A DNA stretch of 64,000 nucleotides from positions 95,437 to 159,436 of the forward strand of contig CALUEU010000006.1 in assembly GCA_944319735.1 (NCBI GenBank). Reading direction: 5' to 3'. Numbering within the stretch: the first letter of the stretch is position 1; each line of letters starts with the position of its first letter. Origin of the DNA: an uncultured Methanomassiliicoccus sp. Its GTDB lineage: Archaea > Thermoplasmatota > Thermoplasmata > Methanomassiliicoccales > Methanomassiliicoccaceae. The notes beneath the pieces are model-generated. The model was not told the origin of the DNA and ran no database searches. It was given only the letters and a program-made list of their open reading frames with translations. The position numbers and the translations under genes were made by a program. Below, one piece after another: positions 7,897-16,532 of the stretch.

Positions 7897-8265
7897 ATGG
7901 ATGGGGAAAGAATATCGTTGCGGTTAGAATCCGAAGATCTGGAGATTCTTGATGAGTTCATTGAGAGACACCCAGAATACTCAAATCGTTCTAATCTTGC
8001 AAGGGTAGCAATTCGCGAATATATAGAAACCTCAGATGATGCAAATCCTAAAACTCGTTCATTGGGCGAGCGTGAAGTCATCGTTAAGCTCCCAAGAGCG
8101 CTATACAGTGCTCTTTCGACACTCGTCGACAAGGGTTTCTTTGATTCTATCGGAGAAGCAGTTATCGATTGCACTAGAAAGGAGTACCTAAACACGAAAG
8201 CAATGATGGATGCAGCGCATAAAGCTCAAGTAAGCGACGATACGGTTCAAATCATTGAAAAATAA
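7897..8265 (+). CDS. Tandem ribbon-helix-helix protein, CdrS-like context
   Basis: 122 aa containing two RHH-type units: ISLRLESEDLEILDEFIERH..SNRSNLARVAIREYI (residues ~5-45) and VIVKLPRALYSALSTLVDKGFFDSIGEAVIDCTRKEYL (~60-100). RHH proteins of this class bind DNA as dimers; two in one chain could form an intramolecular pair. It lies 68 bases upstream of the FtsZ-family gene on the same strand. In other euryarchaea a short RHH regulator (CdrS) sits beside ftsZ2 and controls division genes, so a division regulator is the likeliest role (inference from context). Confidence 0.75.
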   Translation: MDGERISLRLESEDLEILDEFIERHPEYSNRSNLARVAIREYIETSDDANPKTRSLGEREVIVKLPRALYSALSTLVDKGFFDSIGEAVIDCTRKEYLNTKAMMDAAHKAQVSDDTVQIIEK

Positions 8266-8333
8266 GCAAGATTGGCGGGCACCAATTTGGCTTATGCATA
8301 GGAAGATAAACGCTAACATTTGAGGGATGACAA

Positions 8334-9071
8334 ATGAATTCAGAGCAGGTGGCTGCAAAAATTGCAAGAGGGCTTACAGATCCTCACATCACTGTTGTCG
8401 GATGCGGTGGTGCTGGTTGCAATATAATTAACAGCATATGTACAGAATTAGAAAATGTGACGTCAGTAGCAGTAAACACTGATGACACAAACTTGGACGG
8501 CATCGAAGCGGATAAAAAACTCCTTATCGGTAAAGATATAACCAATTGCAAAGGCGCCGATGGGGATGCGAGTGTCGGAAAACAATGCGCTGTTGAAGCA
8601 CAGGAAAGCATTCAAAATGTTTTGGATGGGAGTGATATTGTATTCATAGTTGCAGGCATGGGAGGGGGTACAGGAAGCGGTGCCACTCCCGTAATTGCAG
8701 ACATTGCACAGAAAATGGGATCTGTCGTTGTCGGAATAGTAATCAGTCCATTCTCATTTGAAAGAAGCAGACAAAAAATAGCTGCAGATGGTATTTCATC
8801 CCTAAAGTCTGTAGTTTCAAACGTTGTAGTCGTAGATAATGATCGCCTCCTTCATATGGCTGGAGACTCCAGCATGGAAGAGAGTTTCAATGTCATTAAC
8901 CGTTTCGTAGCAAAAATTGTTGCCGTGATTTCAAACAAGATAACTACAGAAATCAGAGATCAAGTTGCTACAGAAGTCAAAAACGAGGTTCGTATATTAG
9001 AGCCTCAATCTTCCGAAGTGCCAATACGTGGAGTTCTGCCATCAATACTATCGAATCCGCTGCCTCAATAA
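8334..9071 (+). CDS. FtsZ-family protein reduced to the GTP-binding domain
   Basis: 245 aa, against roughly 360-400 for normal FtsZ. The nucleotide-binding half is canonical: VVGCGGAGCNIIN near residue 21, AVNTDD, and the tubulin signature AGMGGGTGSGATP (~105-117), followed by ISPFSFERSR and VVVDNDRLL. After the central helix H7 region (residues ~180-205) the chain ends with a short tail, so the C-terminal activation domain with the NxDFxD T7 loop is absent. It could bind GTP and join or cap a filament but should not support normal GTP hydrolysis (inference). SD GAGGGATG precedes the ATG. A clean terminator follows the stop, arguing against a recent frameshift. Confidence 0.85.
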   Translation: MNSEQVAAKIARGLTDPHITVVGCGGAGCNIINSICTELENVTSVAVNTDDTNLDGIEADKKLLIGKDITNCKGADGDASVGKQCAVEAQESIQNVLDGSDIVFIVAGMGGGTGSGATPVIADIAQKMGSVVVGIVISPFSFERSRQKIAADGISSLKSVVSNVVVVDNDRLLHMAGDSSMEESFNVINRFVAKIVAVISNKITTEIRDQVATEVKNEVRILEPQSSEVPIRGVLPSILSNPLPQ

Positions 9072-9107
9072 ACAGGAACAAAAGTTCCTGTTTTCCTCTT
9101 TTTAATC
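9072..9107 (+). terminator. Intrinsic-type terminator of the ftsZ-like gene
   Basis: Perfect 8-bp stem ACAGGAAC / GTTCCTGT with loop AAAA (9072-9091), followed by a T-rich run. Confidence 0.75.
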
Positions 9108-9253
9108 AAGATTGCTTTATTTTTGTTTTATAAGTACATGATTTTCACATGCATTGTTGTGTTTTCATTAGTGAGAGTTATTTAGGTAGATAATGTACAA
9201 TATTCAAGAAAGTCGTTAAAAACCGTTAATACCAATTAAGCATATTGTGAATT

Positions 9254-10348
9254 GTGAATATTGGATTTGTAATAAACCCCATAGCAGGATTAGGGGGAAG
9301 CGTAGGTCTAAAAGGAACAGACGGCAAAAGATGCGCTGAAGCTAAGAACCGTGGTGCTGTTTCTCATGTGTTTGAAAGAGCATCGGAAGCTTTTGAATGC
9401 GCCGGAGATCTCATGGACTCTGAGTTTCAAACTGCAGGCGGACCGATGGGAGAAGATGTTTTAAGAAAATTCACACCACATATCAAAGTCACATACATAC
9501 CCAAAGAGAACAGCGACAATGAAGATACCAAATTGGCTTGCAAGTCTTTCAAAGATATTGATCTCCTGATATTTGTAGGCGGAGACGGCACAGCCCGGGA
9601 TATTATGGATGCCAGACAAGACGTTCCAGTACTCGGAATTCCAGCTGGTGTTAAAATGCATTCATCAGTATTTGCTAACACTCCAAAAGAAGCAGGGGAT
9701 CTTCTTCGTATGATTATGATAGGCGGATTTAAAGTAAGATCTGCAGAAGTTATGGATGTAGATGAAAATGCACTCGATGAAGACAGAATGAGTGCTTCTC
9801 TTTATGGTTATCTGCCATCAATAGAAGAGAACAATTTTATGCAAAGCTCGAAAACGATGTCATACGGTGCATCTGATGAAGATATGAAAAAATCACTGGC
9901 AGAGTTTTTCGTAGCAGATATGGAAAAAGACGTTTTGTATATATTGGGCACAGGTAGCACTGTTGAAGCTATTGGACGCAAGCTTGGAATAGATAAAACG
10001 ATGCTCGGCGTAGATATTGTATATAATGGACATATGCTTAAAAAAGATATTTCAGAAAAGGAAATTCTAGCAGCACTGGATGAGTATCAGAAAGCCAAGA
10101 TAGTCGTCACACCGATAGGTTCTCAGGGATTCATATTCGGGAGAGGAAATCAGCAGATATCTGCAAAAGTGATCCGCAAAGTAGGAGTGGAAAACGTCAT
10201 AGTTATAGCCACACCTGCTAAACTGAATGAAATAAAATGCATAAAGGTAGATACTGGTGACTTGGAATTAGATGCCATGTTCAAATGTTACTTACAAGTA
10301 GATGCCCATAGCAAAGAAGAACATGTTGTCAAAATTGAAGAAGAGTGA
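9254..10348 (+). CDS. ATP-NAD kinase / AcoX-family protein
   Basis: 364 aa starting at GTG (VNIGFVINPIAGLGGSVGLKG). The diacylglycerol/NAD-kinase fold is marked by LLIFVGGDGTARDI (residues ~105-118), VPVLGIPAGVKMHSSVFA, and a C-terminal GNQQISAKVIRKVG segment seen in the AcoX-like long form. Members phosphorylate NAD or a related small molecule; the exact substrate of this archaeal subgroup is not established. It is not the short canonical PpnK. It has its own intergenic region and is followed by the cysteine synthase gene. Confidence 0.8.
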   Translation: MNIGFVINPIAGLGGSVGLKGTDGKRCAEAKNRGAVSHVFERASEAFECAGDLMDSEFQTAGGPMGEDVLRKFTPHIKVTYIPKENSDNEDTKLACKSFKDIDLLIFVGGDGTARDIMDARQDVPVLGIPAGVKMHSSVFANTPKEAGDLLRMIMIGGFKVRSAEVMDVDENALDEDRMSASLYGYLPSIEENNFMQSSKTMSYGASDEDMKKSLAEFFVADMEKDVLYILGTGSTVEAIGRKLGIDKTMLGVDIVYNGHMLKKDISEKEILAALDEYQKAKIVVTPIGSQGFIFGRGNQQISAKVIRKVGVENVIVIATPAKLNEIKCIKVDTGDLELDAMFKCYLQVDAHSKEEHVVKIEEE

Positions 10349-10379
10349 GCTTATCAATTTTATAAATATTCTGAAGAAG

Positions 10380-10391
10380 AAAGCTATATAT
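10380..10391 (+). promoter_or_regulatory. TATA box of the cysK-metY-metA operon
   Basis: GCTATATATGCG, about 60 bases before the ATG at 10440 and 42 before the alternative GTG at 10422. Confidence 0.5.
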
Positions 10392-10439
10392 GCGTGTGTA
10401 TGCATGCATTGATTAACTATTGTGAAGACAGGGATAACA

Positions 10440-11345
10440 ATGGTCGTATACGACAGTATATTGGACACTATTGGCAAAACACCCATAGTGAAACTAAATA
10501 AAATGGCTCCAGAAGGCTCTCATGTGTATGTTAAAGTAGAGAGTTTCAATCCTGCAGGATCTATTAAAGACCGCGCCGTTTTGAGAATGATTGATGACGC
10601 TGAAGAAAAAGGCCTTCTAAAAAAAGGCGGCGTTATAGTGGAGCCGACATCAGGAAACACCGGCATTGCCATTGCCCTCATTGCAGCGGCAAGGGGATAT
10701 AAGGCAATAATAACAATGCCAGACACAATGAGCAAAGAGCGCACGGCATTCATAAAGGCGTATGGTGCAGAGGTCGTGTATACGCCAGGAAAAAACGGGA
10801 TGGCTGGTGCCATTGAAAAGGCAAAGGAGCTCTGCGAAGAAATCGGAGCGTTTATGCCTATGCAATTCAGCAATTCATCTAACATTGACGCACATTATAT
10901 GACTACTGCAAATGAAATACTGAAAGACCTACCTGATGTAGACTATGTATTTGCAGGCATAGGTACCGGCGGAACAGCTTCAGGAATCGGAAGAAGCTTA
11001 AAAGATTCCGGATCAAAAGGAAAAGTAATTGGAGTGGAACCTGCTGAAAGTCCATTAATCACAGAAGGTCATGCCGGCCCGCATAAGATTCAAGGAATAG
11101 GTGCGAACTTTATACCAGACAATTATGATCCAGCTGCAATTGAGCAGGTTGTAACTGTGAAAGGAGATGATGCAGTCGCTACATCTGTAAGGCTTGCAAA
11201 AGAAGAGGGAATATTTGCAGGAATTTCTTCAGGAGCAGCAGTGTTTGCAGCTCTACAGCAGGCTGAAAGGGAGAAAGGAAAAATCATACTGGCCATACTC
11301 CCAGATGGCGGAGAAAGGTATGTAAGTTTAGGAATATATTATTAA
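10440..11345 (+). CDS. cysK: Cysteine synthase (O-acetylserine sulfhydrylase), PLP-dependent
   Basis: 301 aa from the ATG at 10440 (MVVYDSILDTIGKTPIVKL, the standard N terminus). A GTG at 10422 would add six residues. PLP lysine lies in PAGSIKDRAV, the substrate loop in TSGNTGIAIA and the phosphate-binding glycines in GTGGTASGIG. Makes cysteine from O-acetylserine and sulfide in the cytoplasm. It is first in a run with metY and metA, so cysteine and homocysteine synthesis are probably transcribed together. Confidence 0.93.
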   Translation: MVVYDSILDTIGKTPIVKLNKMAPEGSHVYVKVESFNPAGSIKDRAVLRMIDDAEEKGLLKKGGVIVEPTSGNTGIAIALIAAARGYKAIITMPDTMSKERTAFIKAYGAEVVYTPGKNGMAGAIEKAKELCEEIGAFMPMQFSNSSNIDAHYMTTANEILKDLPDVDYVFAGIGTGGTASGIGRSLKDSGSKGKVIGVEPAESPLITEGHAGPHKIQGIGANFIPDNYDPAAIEQVVTVKGDDAVATSVRLAKEEGIFAGISSGAAVFAALQQAEREKGKIILAILPDGGERYVSLGIYY

Positions 11346-11375
11346 TTATTAATATTAAATTAAGAAGGTAAAAAC

Positions 11376-12659
11376 ATGCAGAAGAATAAGTATAAATTTG
11401 AAACTATTCAAGTTCATGCAGGTCAGGAAACCCCTGATCCAGCGTCTGATTCAAGGGCTGTTCCCATATATCAGACTACAGCATATGTGTTCAAGAATTT
11501 TGAACATGCTGCCGCCCGTTTTGATTTGTCAGATCAGGGAAATATATATGGAAGACTGACAAATACAACTCAAGAAATTTTTGAAAAGAGAATTGCTGCA
11601 TTAGAGGGAGGAGTGGCTGCATTAGCAGTGGCCTCAGGTGCTGCAGCAATAACATATACAATTTTGAATTTAGCACAGGCCGGGGACCATGTGGTTTCAT
11701 CCCAAGCAATATATGGTGGCACTTTCAACCTGTTGGCTCAGACTTTGCCACAGTATGGAATAACAACCACATTTGTAGACCCTGATGAAAAAGACAGTTT
11801 TGAAAAAGCCATCAGGCCAAATACAAAGGCTATTTTTATTGAGACCATTGGTAACCCAAATGCTACATTGATTGATATTGAAAAAGTAGCTGAGATTGCT
11901 CATAAAAATAAGATTCCGCTTATTGTAGACAGCACATTTTCTACACCTTATTTGATCAGACCTTTTGAATATGGAGCGGATATTGTTGTCCATTCTGCAA
12001 CAAAATTCATAGGCGGCCACGGCACAGCAATCGGTGGTGTCATCATTGACGGCGGAAATTTTGATTGGAAAGATAGTGGCAAATTCCCTTCATTAGTAGA
12101 ACCGAATCCAAGTTATCACGGCGTCAGCTTCACAGAGGCTGCAGGCCCAGCTGCATTTGTTACTAAAATCCGTGCTATTCTGCTCAGAGATACTGGAGCA
12201 ACAATATCGCCAGTTAATTCTTTCATATTCCTGCAAGGGTTGGAAACTTTATCTCTCCGTGTAGAAAGACATGTAGAAAATGCACTTAAAGTCGTAGAGT
12301 ACTTGAGTAAACATCCAAATGTGGAGAAAGTAAATCACCCGTCTCTTCCAGATCATCCTAACCATGATCTGTACAAAAAATACTACCCAAACGGAGGAGC
12401 ATCCATATTCACATTTGATATTAAAGGTGGAGTCAAAGAAGCTCAGGAATTTATTGATAAACTAGAAATATTCTCACTCTTGGCAAATGTAGCTGATGTG
12501 AAGTCGCTGGTAATCCATCCAGCTACAACCACCCACGCACAGCTGACTGAAGAAGAAAGGGTTGCACAGGGAATTAAACCTAATACAATCCGTTTATCAA
12601 TAGGTACAGAACACATTGACGACATTATTGCCGATCTAGAGCAGGCGTTTGGAGAATAA
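11376..12659 (+). CDS. metY: O-acetylhomoserine sulfhydrylase (Cys/Met metabolism PLP enzyme)
   Basis: 427 aa, the normal length of MetY. The N terminus (FETIQVHAGQETPDPASDSRAVPIYQT) is typical, and the PLP lysine is in VVHSATKFIGGHGTAIGG (residue ~210). The extra mid-region WKDSGKFPSLVEP, found in O-acetylhomoserine enzymes but not cystathionine enzymes, supports the specific call. It converts O-acetylhomoserine and sulfide to homocysteine. SD AAGAAGG precedes the ATG. It lies 30 bases after cysK and 14 before metA. Confidence 0.93.
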   Translation: MQKNKYKFETIQVHAGQETPDPASDSRAVPIYQTTAYVFKNFEHAAARFDLSDQGNIYGRLTNTTQEIFEKRIAALEGGVAALAVASGAAAITYTILNLAQAGDHVVSSQAIYGGTFNLLAQTLPQYGITTTFVDPDEKDSFEKAIRPNTKAIFIETIGNPNATLIDIEKVAEIAHKNKIPLIVDSTFSTPYLIRPFEYGADIVVHSATKFIGGHGTAIGGVIIDGGNFDWKDSGKFPSLVEPNPSYHGVSFTEAAGPAAFVTKIRAILLRDTGATISPVNSFIFLQGLETLSLRVERHVENALKVVEYLSKHPNVEKVNHPSLPDHPNHDLYKKYYPNGGASIFTFDIKGGVKEAQEFIDKLEIFSLLANVADVKSLVIHPATTTHAQLTEEERVAQGIKPNTIRLSIGTEHIDDIIADLEQAFGE

Positions 12660-12673
12660 AGGAGGAAACACTG

Positions 12674-13591
12674 ATGCCGATCAATATACCAGATGATCTT
12701 CCAGCAGCATCAATACTGGAATCTGAAAAGATTTTCGTAATGAATGAAAATCGTGCCCGGCATCAGGATATCCGTCCACTTGAAATTCTCATATTCAATT
12801 TAATGCCTTCAAAAGTAGAGACAGAAACTCAAATTCTGAGGTTATTAAGCAACAGTCCCATCCAGATCGACATTGATCTGCTGCGTACTGAAACGTACAT
12901 CTCTAAGCATACGTCTCAAGATTACCTCAGACATTTCTATAAAACATTTAATGAGATTAAAAATAAAAAATATGATGGAATGATAATTACAGGCGCTCCT
13001 GTTGAAAACATGGCATATGAGTCTGTAAAGTATTGGAGAGAATTCTGTGAGATCCTGGATTGGTCTCTGACTAACTCATTCTCAACAATGCACATATGCT
13101 GGGGAGCATTAGCGGCCCTGTATTATCATTATGGGATACCAAAACATCCACTGAATGAAAAAATTTCTGGAATATATGCTCATGTCCCTCTTGATTATTA
13201 TCATCCCCTTCTAAGAGGATTTGACGATGTATTTTACATGCCCCACTCCAGATATATGACAGTAAAAGAATCTGATTTAAAGGGAGATCTTAAAGTATTG
13301 GCACGCTCCAAAGAAGCAGGCCCTGCAATAATCATGTCTGACAAATTAAAACAGATTTTTGTCACTGGACATTTGGAATATGACACGATGACGTTGGCAA
13401 ACGAGTACAGAAGAGATGTTGAAAAAGGACTGCATCCCATGATTCCAGAAAATTATTTTCCCAATGATGATCCGAACGCTGCTCCTAAGAAGCTTTGGAG
13501 AAGTCATGCAAGCCTATTGTTTTCAAATTGGCTCAATTATTATGTGTACCAGCAAACGCCGTATGATCTGCTGAAAATCGGCAGATCATAA
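12674..13591 (+). CDS. metA: Homoserine O-acetyltransferase, MetA fold
   Basis: 305 aa. The class-I glutamine-amidotransferase-like MetA fold has its nucleophile Cys in MHICWGALAAL and the catalytic His/Glu pair in VTGHLEYD. The residue after GAPV is Glu (TGAPVENMAYE); in this family Glu here selects acetyl-CoA and Gly selects succinyl-CoA. The enzyme is therefore predicted to make O-acetylhomoserine, which fits the adjacent metY. A strong SD (GGAGGA) precedes the ATG. The 3' end folds into a terminator hairpin. Confidence 0.93.
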   Translation: MPINIPDDLPAASILESEKIFVMNENRARHQDIRPLEILIFNLMPSKVETETQILRLLSNSPIQIDIDLLRTETYISKHTSQDYLRHFYKTFNEIKNKKYDGMIITGAPVENMAYESVKYWREFCEILDWSLTNSFSTMHICWGALAALYYHYGIPKHPLNEKISGIYAHVPLDYYHPLLRGFDDVFYMPHSRYMTVKESDLKGDLKVLARSKEAGPAIIMSDKLKQIFVTGHLEYDTMTLANEYRRDVEKGLHPMIPENYFPNDDPNAAPKKLWRSHASLLFSNWLNYYVYQQTPYDLLKIGRS

Positions 13592-13597
13592 TATTTT
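13563..13597 (+). terminator. Terminator of the cysK-metY-metA operon
   Basis: ATGATCTGC / GCAGATCAT, a 9-bp perfect stem (13563-13571 and 13581-13589) overlapping the last codons of metA and followed by AATATTTTT. Confidence 0.7.
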
Positions 13598-13670
13598 TCT
13601 TTATTGAAAGCAATCTGACAACATAAATCTTGGACATAATTCAATTACCTAGAATTTCATTAGCTCAAGT

Positions 13671-13940
13671 ATGAGTAGAGTGAACATTGGCAGCAACAAA
13701 GTTTTAGTACTGAGCCGTAGGACTCTCTGCGATAACTGCTCTGCTGATGTCTGTTTATATAAAAAAGAAGGAAAAAGAGTTACAGAATGTGAACATTTTA
13801 TTCCCATTCTGGCAGCATACAAACGCTGCAGTTCCTGCGGAGAGATTTTTGAGGTCTCCGCCAACTCCATGTCATTAAGAGAGGATATGTGTTTGAGATG
13901 CAGCCATCAATCATATTCTCGGACCGATAAGCTGCCATAG
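13671..13940 (+). CDS. Small cysteine-rich zinc-ribbon-like protein
   Basis: 89 aa with LCDNCSADVCLY, CEHFIP, CSSCGEIF and MCLRCSH: nine cysteines in CxxC-type pairs, so Zn binding is likely. No signal peptide or membrane segment. The family was not recognised. Its 3' end overlaps the 3' end of the convergent site-2 protease gene by 30 bases, and it ends in TAG. Confidence 0.6.
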   Translation: MSRVNIGSNKVLVLSRRTLCDNCSADVCLYKKEGKRVTECEHFIPILAAYKRCSSCGEIFEVSANSMSLREDMCLRCSHQSYSRTDKLP

Positions 13941-15518
13941 GATCAGGAACAGGATCATTAGTGCAAATGCCCATGTAACTGAATCCACAAAGTTCATCCT
14001 TTCTTTATCTGGCATTTTCTTGCGCACCTTCTGCACCAGTGAATCCAGCCAGTCTCTGAAGATATATCCTCCATCTAACGGGATAGCAGGAAGTGCATTT
14101 GTAAGACCAAGCATAAGGTTGATCCAGAACAGCCAATAGAAACAGTTGGCCATAATCCAGAATGAATCAGATGACATTCCAGAGAAGATTCCCTGAGGTT
14201 CATACACATCAACTAGAGATGCCGGGAACGGCTGATATCCAGTCAGAGGCAGAGTAACATAAGTCAGGAAAGAGTGGAAGTAATCATCCACAGAGTCATC
14301 GCCTGCAAACGGATGTGCCATTGAATCAATCAGGGCCTGAGGATCTTGAACGACCATTCCCATGTATGCTGTGTTTACACCAAGGAATGCCATGTCCTCC
14401 ATTCCTTCTGTGCTAAGCCCTCTGGATTCGTAGTATTCTAGCTTGCTCGTCGGAGTTATTTCAGTAACACTTTTGTCAAGAACATACTCTCCAATTCCTG
14501 TATCTGCATTGTAAGAATATGAGTAGGCTATAATCGGTACTGTTTTGCCAATCTTAAGACTGTTCATTACAGTCTTAAAATCAGACTCATTGCGGATGAC
14601 TTCACCGTTTATGGAATAAATCATCATGCCTGGTTTCAGACCGGCATCGCCCGAAGGCATTCCTTTTTCAGTAGTAGTCAGTATGACTCCTGAAATCACT
14701 TCTTTTGTGAAAATTTCACCATTGTAATAATATTCTACGGTGACACGTTTAGTAGGATCAGGAGCATCAACATTCGGATAGCCGTCTATTTCAACTTCTA
14801 TTCCATTTATGGAAATAATCTGTGCACCTACTGGAATTCCAGCCATGTCAGCTGGACCGCCATCATAGACCGTAGATGCCATCGGGGCATCGTAAACAGG
14901 AGCTACAGAACCTAATGCTACAGCTGAAAATAATCCTGCAAAGAGCAATGCTGCTAGGATGTTAGTTCCAGGACCTACAGCATACACGGCTGTGCGCTTT
15001 TTTCTTGTAGTTTTTTCAAGAGCTTCTTCGTCCGGCTCAGTGAATGCTCCCATGGGTATTACCATCCAGACAATACCCAGTGATTTTACGCCCATGCCAT
15101 GAACTCTGGTAAGAATACCATGGGCAAACTCATGGATGACGACAGCCACTACCAATCCAAGAATTCCATACCATAGAGGAATAATGGGGTTAATTCCTGG
15201 AATTCCCAGAACCATGTCTACGCCGGGAGCATTTTCAGCAGGGATGTTTGTAACCAAAGTTGCTTCCCAGAGTAAAAGTGCAGTCATTCCAAACATGATT
15301 ACTGCTACAATGCCTTTAGACAAGAGAGCGTAAGCATTCCAAAATCTGTGGGGGCGAGACAACTTATCAATAAGATCTCTTCCGCGACTGGTCCTCCACA
15401 TAACAAACGGACCCCATGCAGACATATGATGCTTAGCAAGAATCCCTTTTTTGTCGAGAATATAGACCGCAGCCCAAAATGCGATTACCAAGATGATCGC
15501 TATCAGGTATCCGTTCAT
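13911..15518 (-). CDS. Site-2 protease family (M50) intramembrane metalloprotease with PDZ domains
   Basis: 535 aa with several membrane helices. The zinc-binding motif HEFAH sits in VVAVVIHEFAHGILTRVHG (residues ~125-143) and the third ligand Asp in NALPAIPLDGGYIF near the C terminus. Between them are two PDZ-like regions (GGPADMAGIPVGAQIISINGIEV and KGMPSGDAGLKPGMMIYSINGEV). The family cleaves membrane-anchored substrates within the bilayer; the substrate here is unknown. The gene diverges from cutA. Confidence 0.9.
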   Translation of the reverse strand: MNGYLIAIILVIAFWAAVYILDKKGILAKHHMSAWGPFVMWRTSRGRDLIDKLSRPHRFWNAYALLSKGIVAVIMFGMTALLLWEATLVTNIPAENAPGVDMVLGIPGINPIIPLWYGILGLVVAVVIHEFAHGILTRVHGMGVKSLGIVWMVIPMGAFTEPDEEALEKTTRKKRTAVYAVGPGTNILAALLFAGLFSAVALGSVAPVYDAPMASTVYDGGPADMAGIPVGAQIISINGIEVEIDGYPNVDAPDPTKRVTVEYYYNGEIFTKEVISGVILTTTEKGMPSGDAGLKPGMMIYSINGEVIRNESDFKTVMNSLKIGKTVPIIAYSYSYNADTGIGEYVLDKSVTEITPTSKLEYYESRGLSTEGMEDMAFLGVNTAYMGMVVQDPQALIDSMAHPFAGDDSVDDYFHSFLTYVTLPLTGYQPFPASLVDVYEPQGIFSGMSSDSFWIMANCFYWLFWINLMLGLTNALPAIPLDGGYIFRDWLDSLVQKVRKKMPDKERMNFVDSVTWAFALMILFLILWQLIGPRI

Positions 15519-15579
15519 TGTATTCCAATCGCATCAAGTAACAAGCATTATTTATGTCTACGCTGACATTCTCAAAAAT

Positions 15580-15912
15580 ATGGATAAAATAAAAATGAGG
15601 TTTTCTTCTGTTTTAGTCACGTTTCCAGACAAAGATTGTGCCAAAAGAATAGCTGAAGAAGTCATTGAAAAGAAGCTAGCCGCATGTGTAAATATGTTTC
15701 CGGTAGAATCAATCTATCGTTGGGAGGGTAGCATCCAGCATGATTGCGAGGTAAGTGGTATTTTTAAAATAAGATCTGAAGACTTTGAAGAATTTTCTGA
15801 GCGTGTACGTAGTCTCCATCCATATGAAGTACCTTGTATCGTGAGTTATCAGATAAACAACGGCACAGATGATTATCTGAACTGGATCAGAGAGTCAACG
15901 ATTCGGGACTGA
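15580..15912 (+). CDS. cutA: CutA1 divalent-cation tolerance protein
   Basis: 110 aa from ATG 15580, which follows TATTTATG (15548-15555) at leaderless spacing. An upstream extension to 15493 would overlap the neighbour's start. CutA hallmarks are present: VLVTFPDKDCAKRIAEEVIEKKLAACVN, then VESIYRWEGSI and LHPYEVPCIV. CutA forms a stable trimer related to PII proteins; its role is uncertain despite the historical link with copper. The 3' end overlaps mptE by 26 bases on the opposite strand. Confidence 0.9.
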   Translation: MDKIKMRFSSVLVTFPDKDCAKRIAEEVIEKKLAACVNMFPVESIYRWEGSIQHDCEVSGIFKIRSEDFEEFSERVRSLHPYEVPCIVSYQINNGTDDYLNWIRESTIRD

Positions 15913-16528
15913 CCATTTCTATTATCTTTTTAGCCCAGAGAAGTTTTTTTCTTTTTATCTCAAGATCTTTACCTGCTTTAACATAAGGATTTGAAAAATC
16001 AAATCCCCTGAGATGTACTTTTTCGGCTCCCAGGGATTTAGCTAAAACAACAGCCCTGTCCCCGTCAGTAAAGCCACCAAAGTTAAACAGACCTTCCAAA
16101 GGCCTGCATTGGACTGTAGGAAGAATTAAACCATTAAACAAAGGAACATACTTCTTCAAAAGATCGATGTTGTCTCCATGGCCGTGAATCACTGCCACAG
16201 AGCCTCTTGCATTTGCCTCAATTTCTCTCTGGATGCAGCCGTCTAAATCTGTCACAATAATGTCAGGCTGAGTGTCTATTCTTGAAACAGAGCCGTCAGC
16301 AGCTATTAGTTTACCTCTGATGCCATATTTCAGCAGATCATCCTCAAGATTATAGCCACACCCGCATACTGTTGCTTCACCAGTTATTCTCAGACGTTCT
16401 GGAGAGATTGTTTTACGGTCTCTGCATAGGTCAGCAAGGGTCTGTGCAGATTTTTCATCATCATCTCTGGAAAAACCAAAACTTTCTATGATCTCGAGAT
16501 AGATGGGTTCCCATTCTGAGAACTCCAT
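15887..16528 (-). CDS. mptE: 6-hydroxymethyl-7,8-dihydropterin diphosphokinase, MptE type (DUF115)
   Basis: 213 aa from the ATG at 16528, which has SD GGAGTG immediately upstream. A frame extending to 16558 is less likely. Motifs ATVCGCGYNLEDDL, DIIVTDLDG and VIHGHGDNID match the archaeal MptE/DUF115 family, which diphosphorylates 6-hydroxymethyl-dihydropterin on the way to tetrahydromethanopterin. The start lies just before the TGA of the DUF373 gene, so the two are translationally linked. Confidence 0.85.
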   Translation of the reverse strand: MEFSEWEPIYLEIIESFGFSRDDDEKSAQTLADLCRDRKTISPERLRITGEATVCGCGYNLEDDLLKYGIRGKLIAADGSVSRIDTQPDIIVTDLDGCIQREIEANARGSVAVIHGHGDNIDLLKKYVPLFNGLILPTVQCRPLEGLFNFGGFTDGDRAVVLAKSLGAEKVHLRGFDFSNPYVKAGKDLEIKRKKLLWAKKIIEMVSPESLTL

Positions 16529-16532
16529 GTGA

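Noticed and set aside
8334..9071. Frameshift or early stop as cause of the short FtsZ
   Set aside because: A perfect hairpin with T-rich tail follows the stop directly, and no further FtsZ-like codons are visible downstream in any frame.
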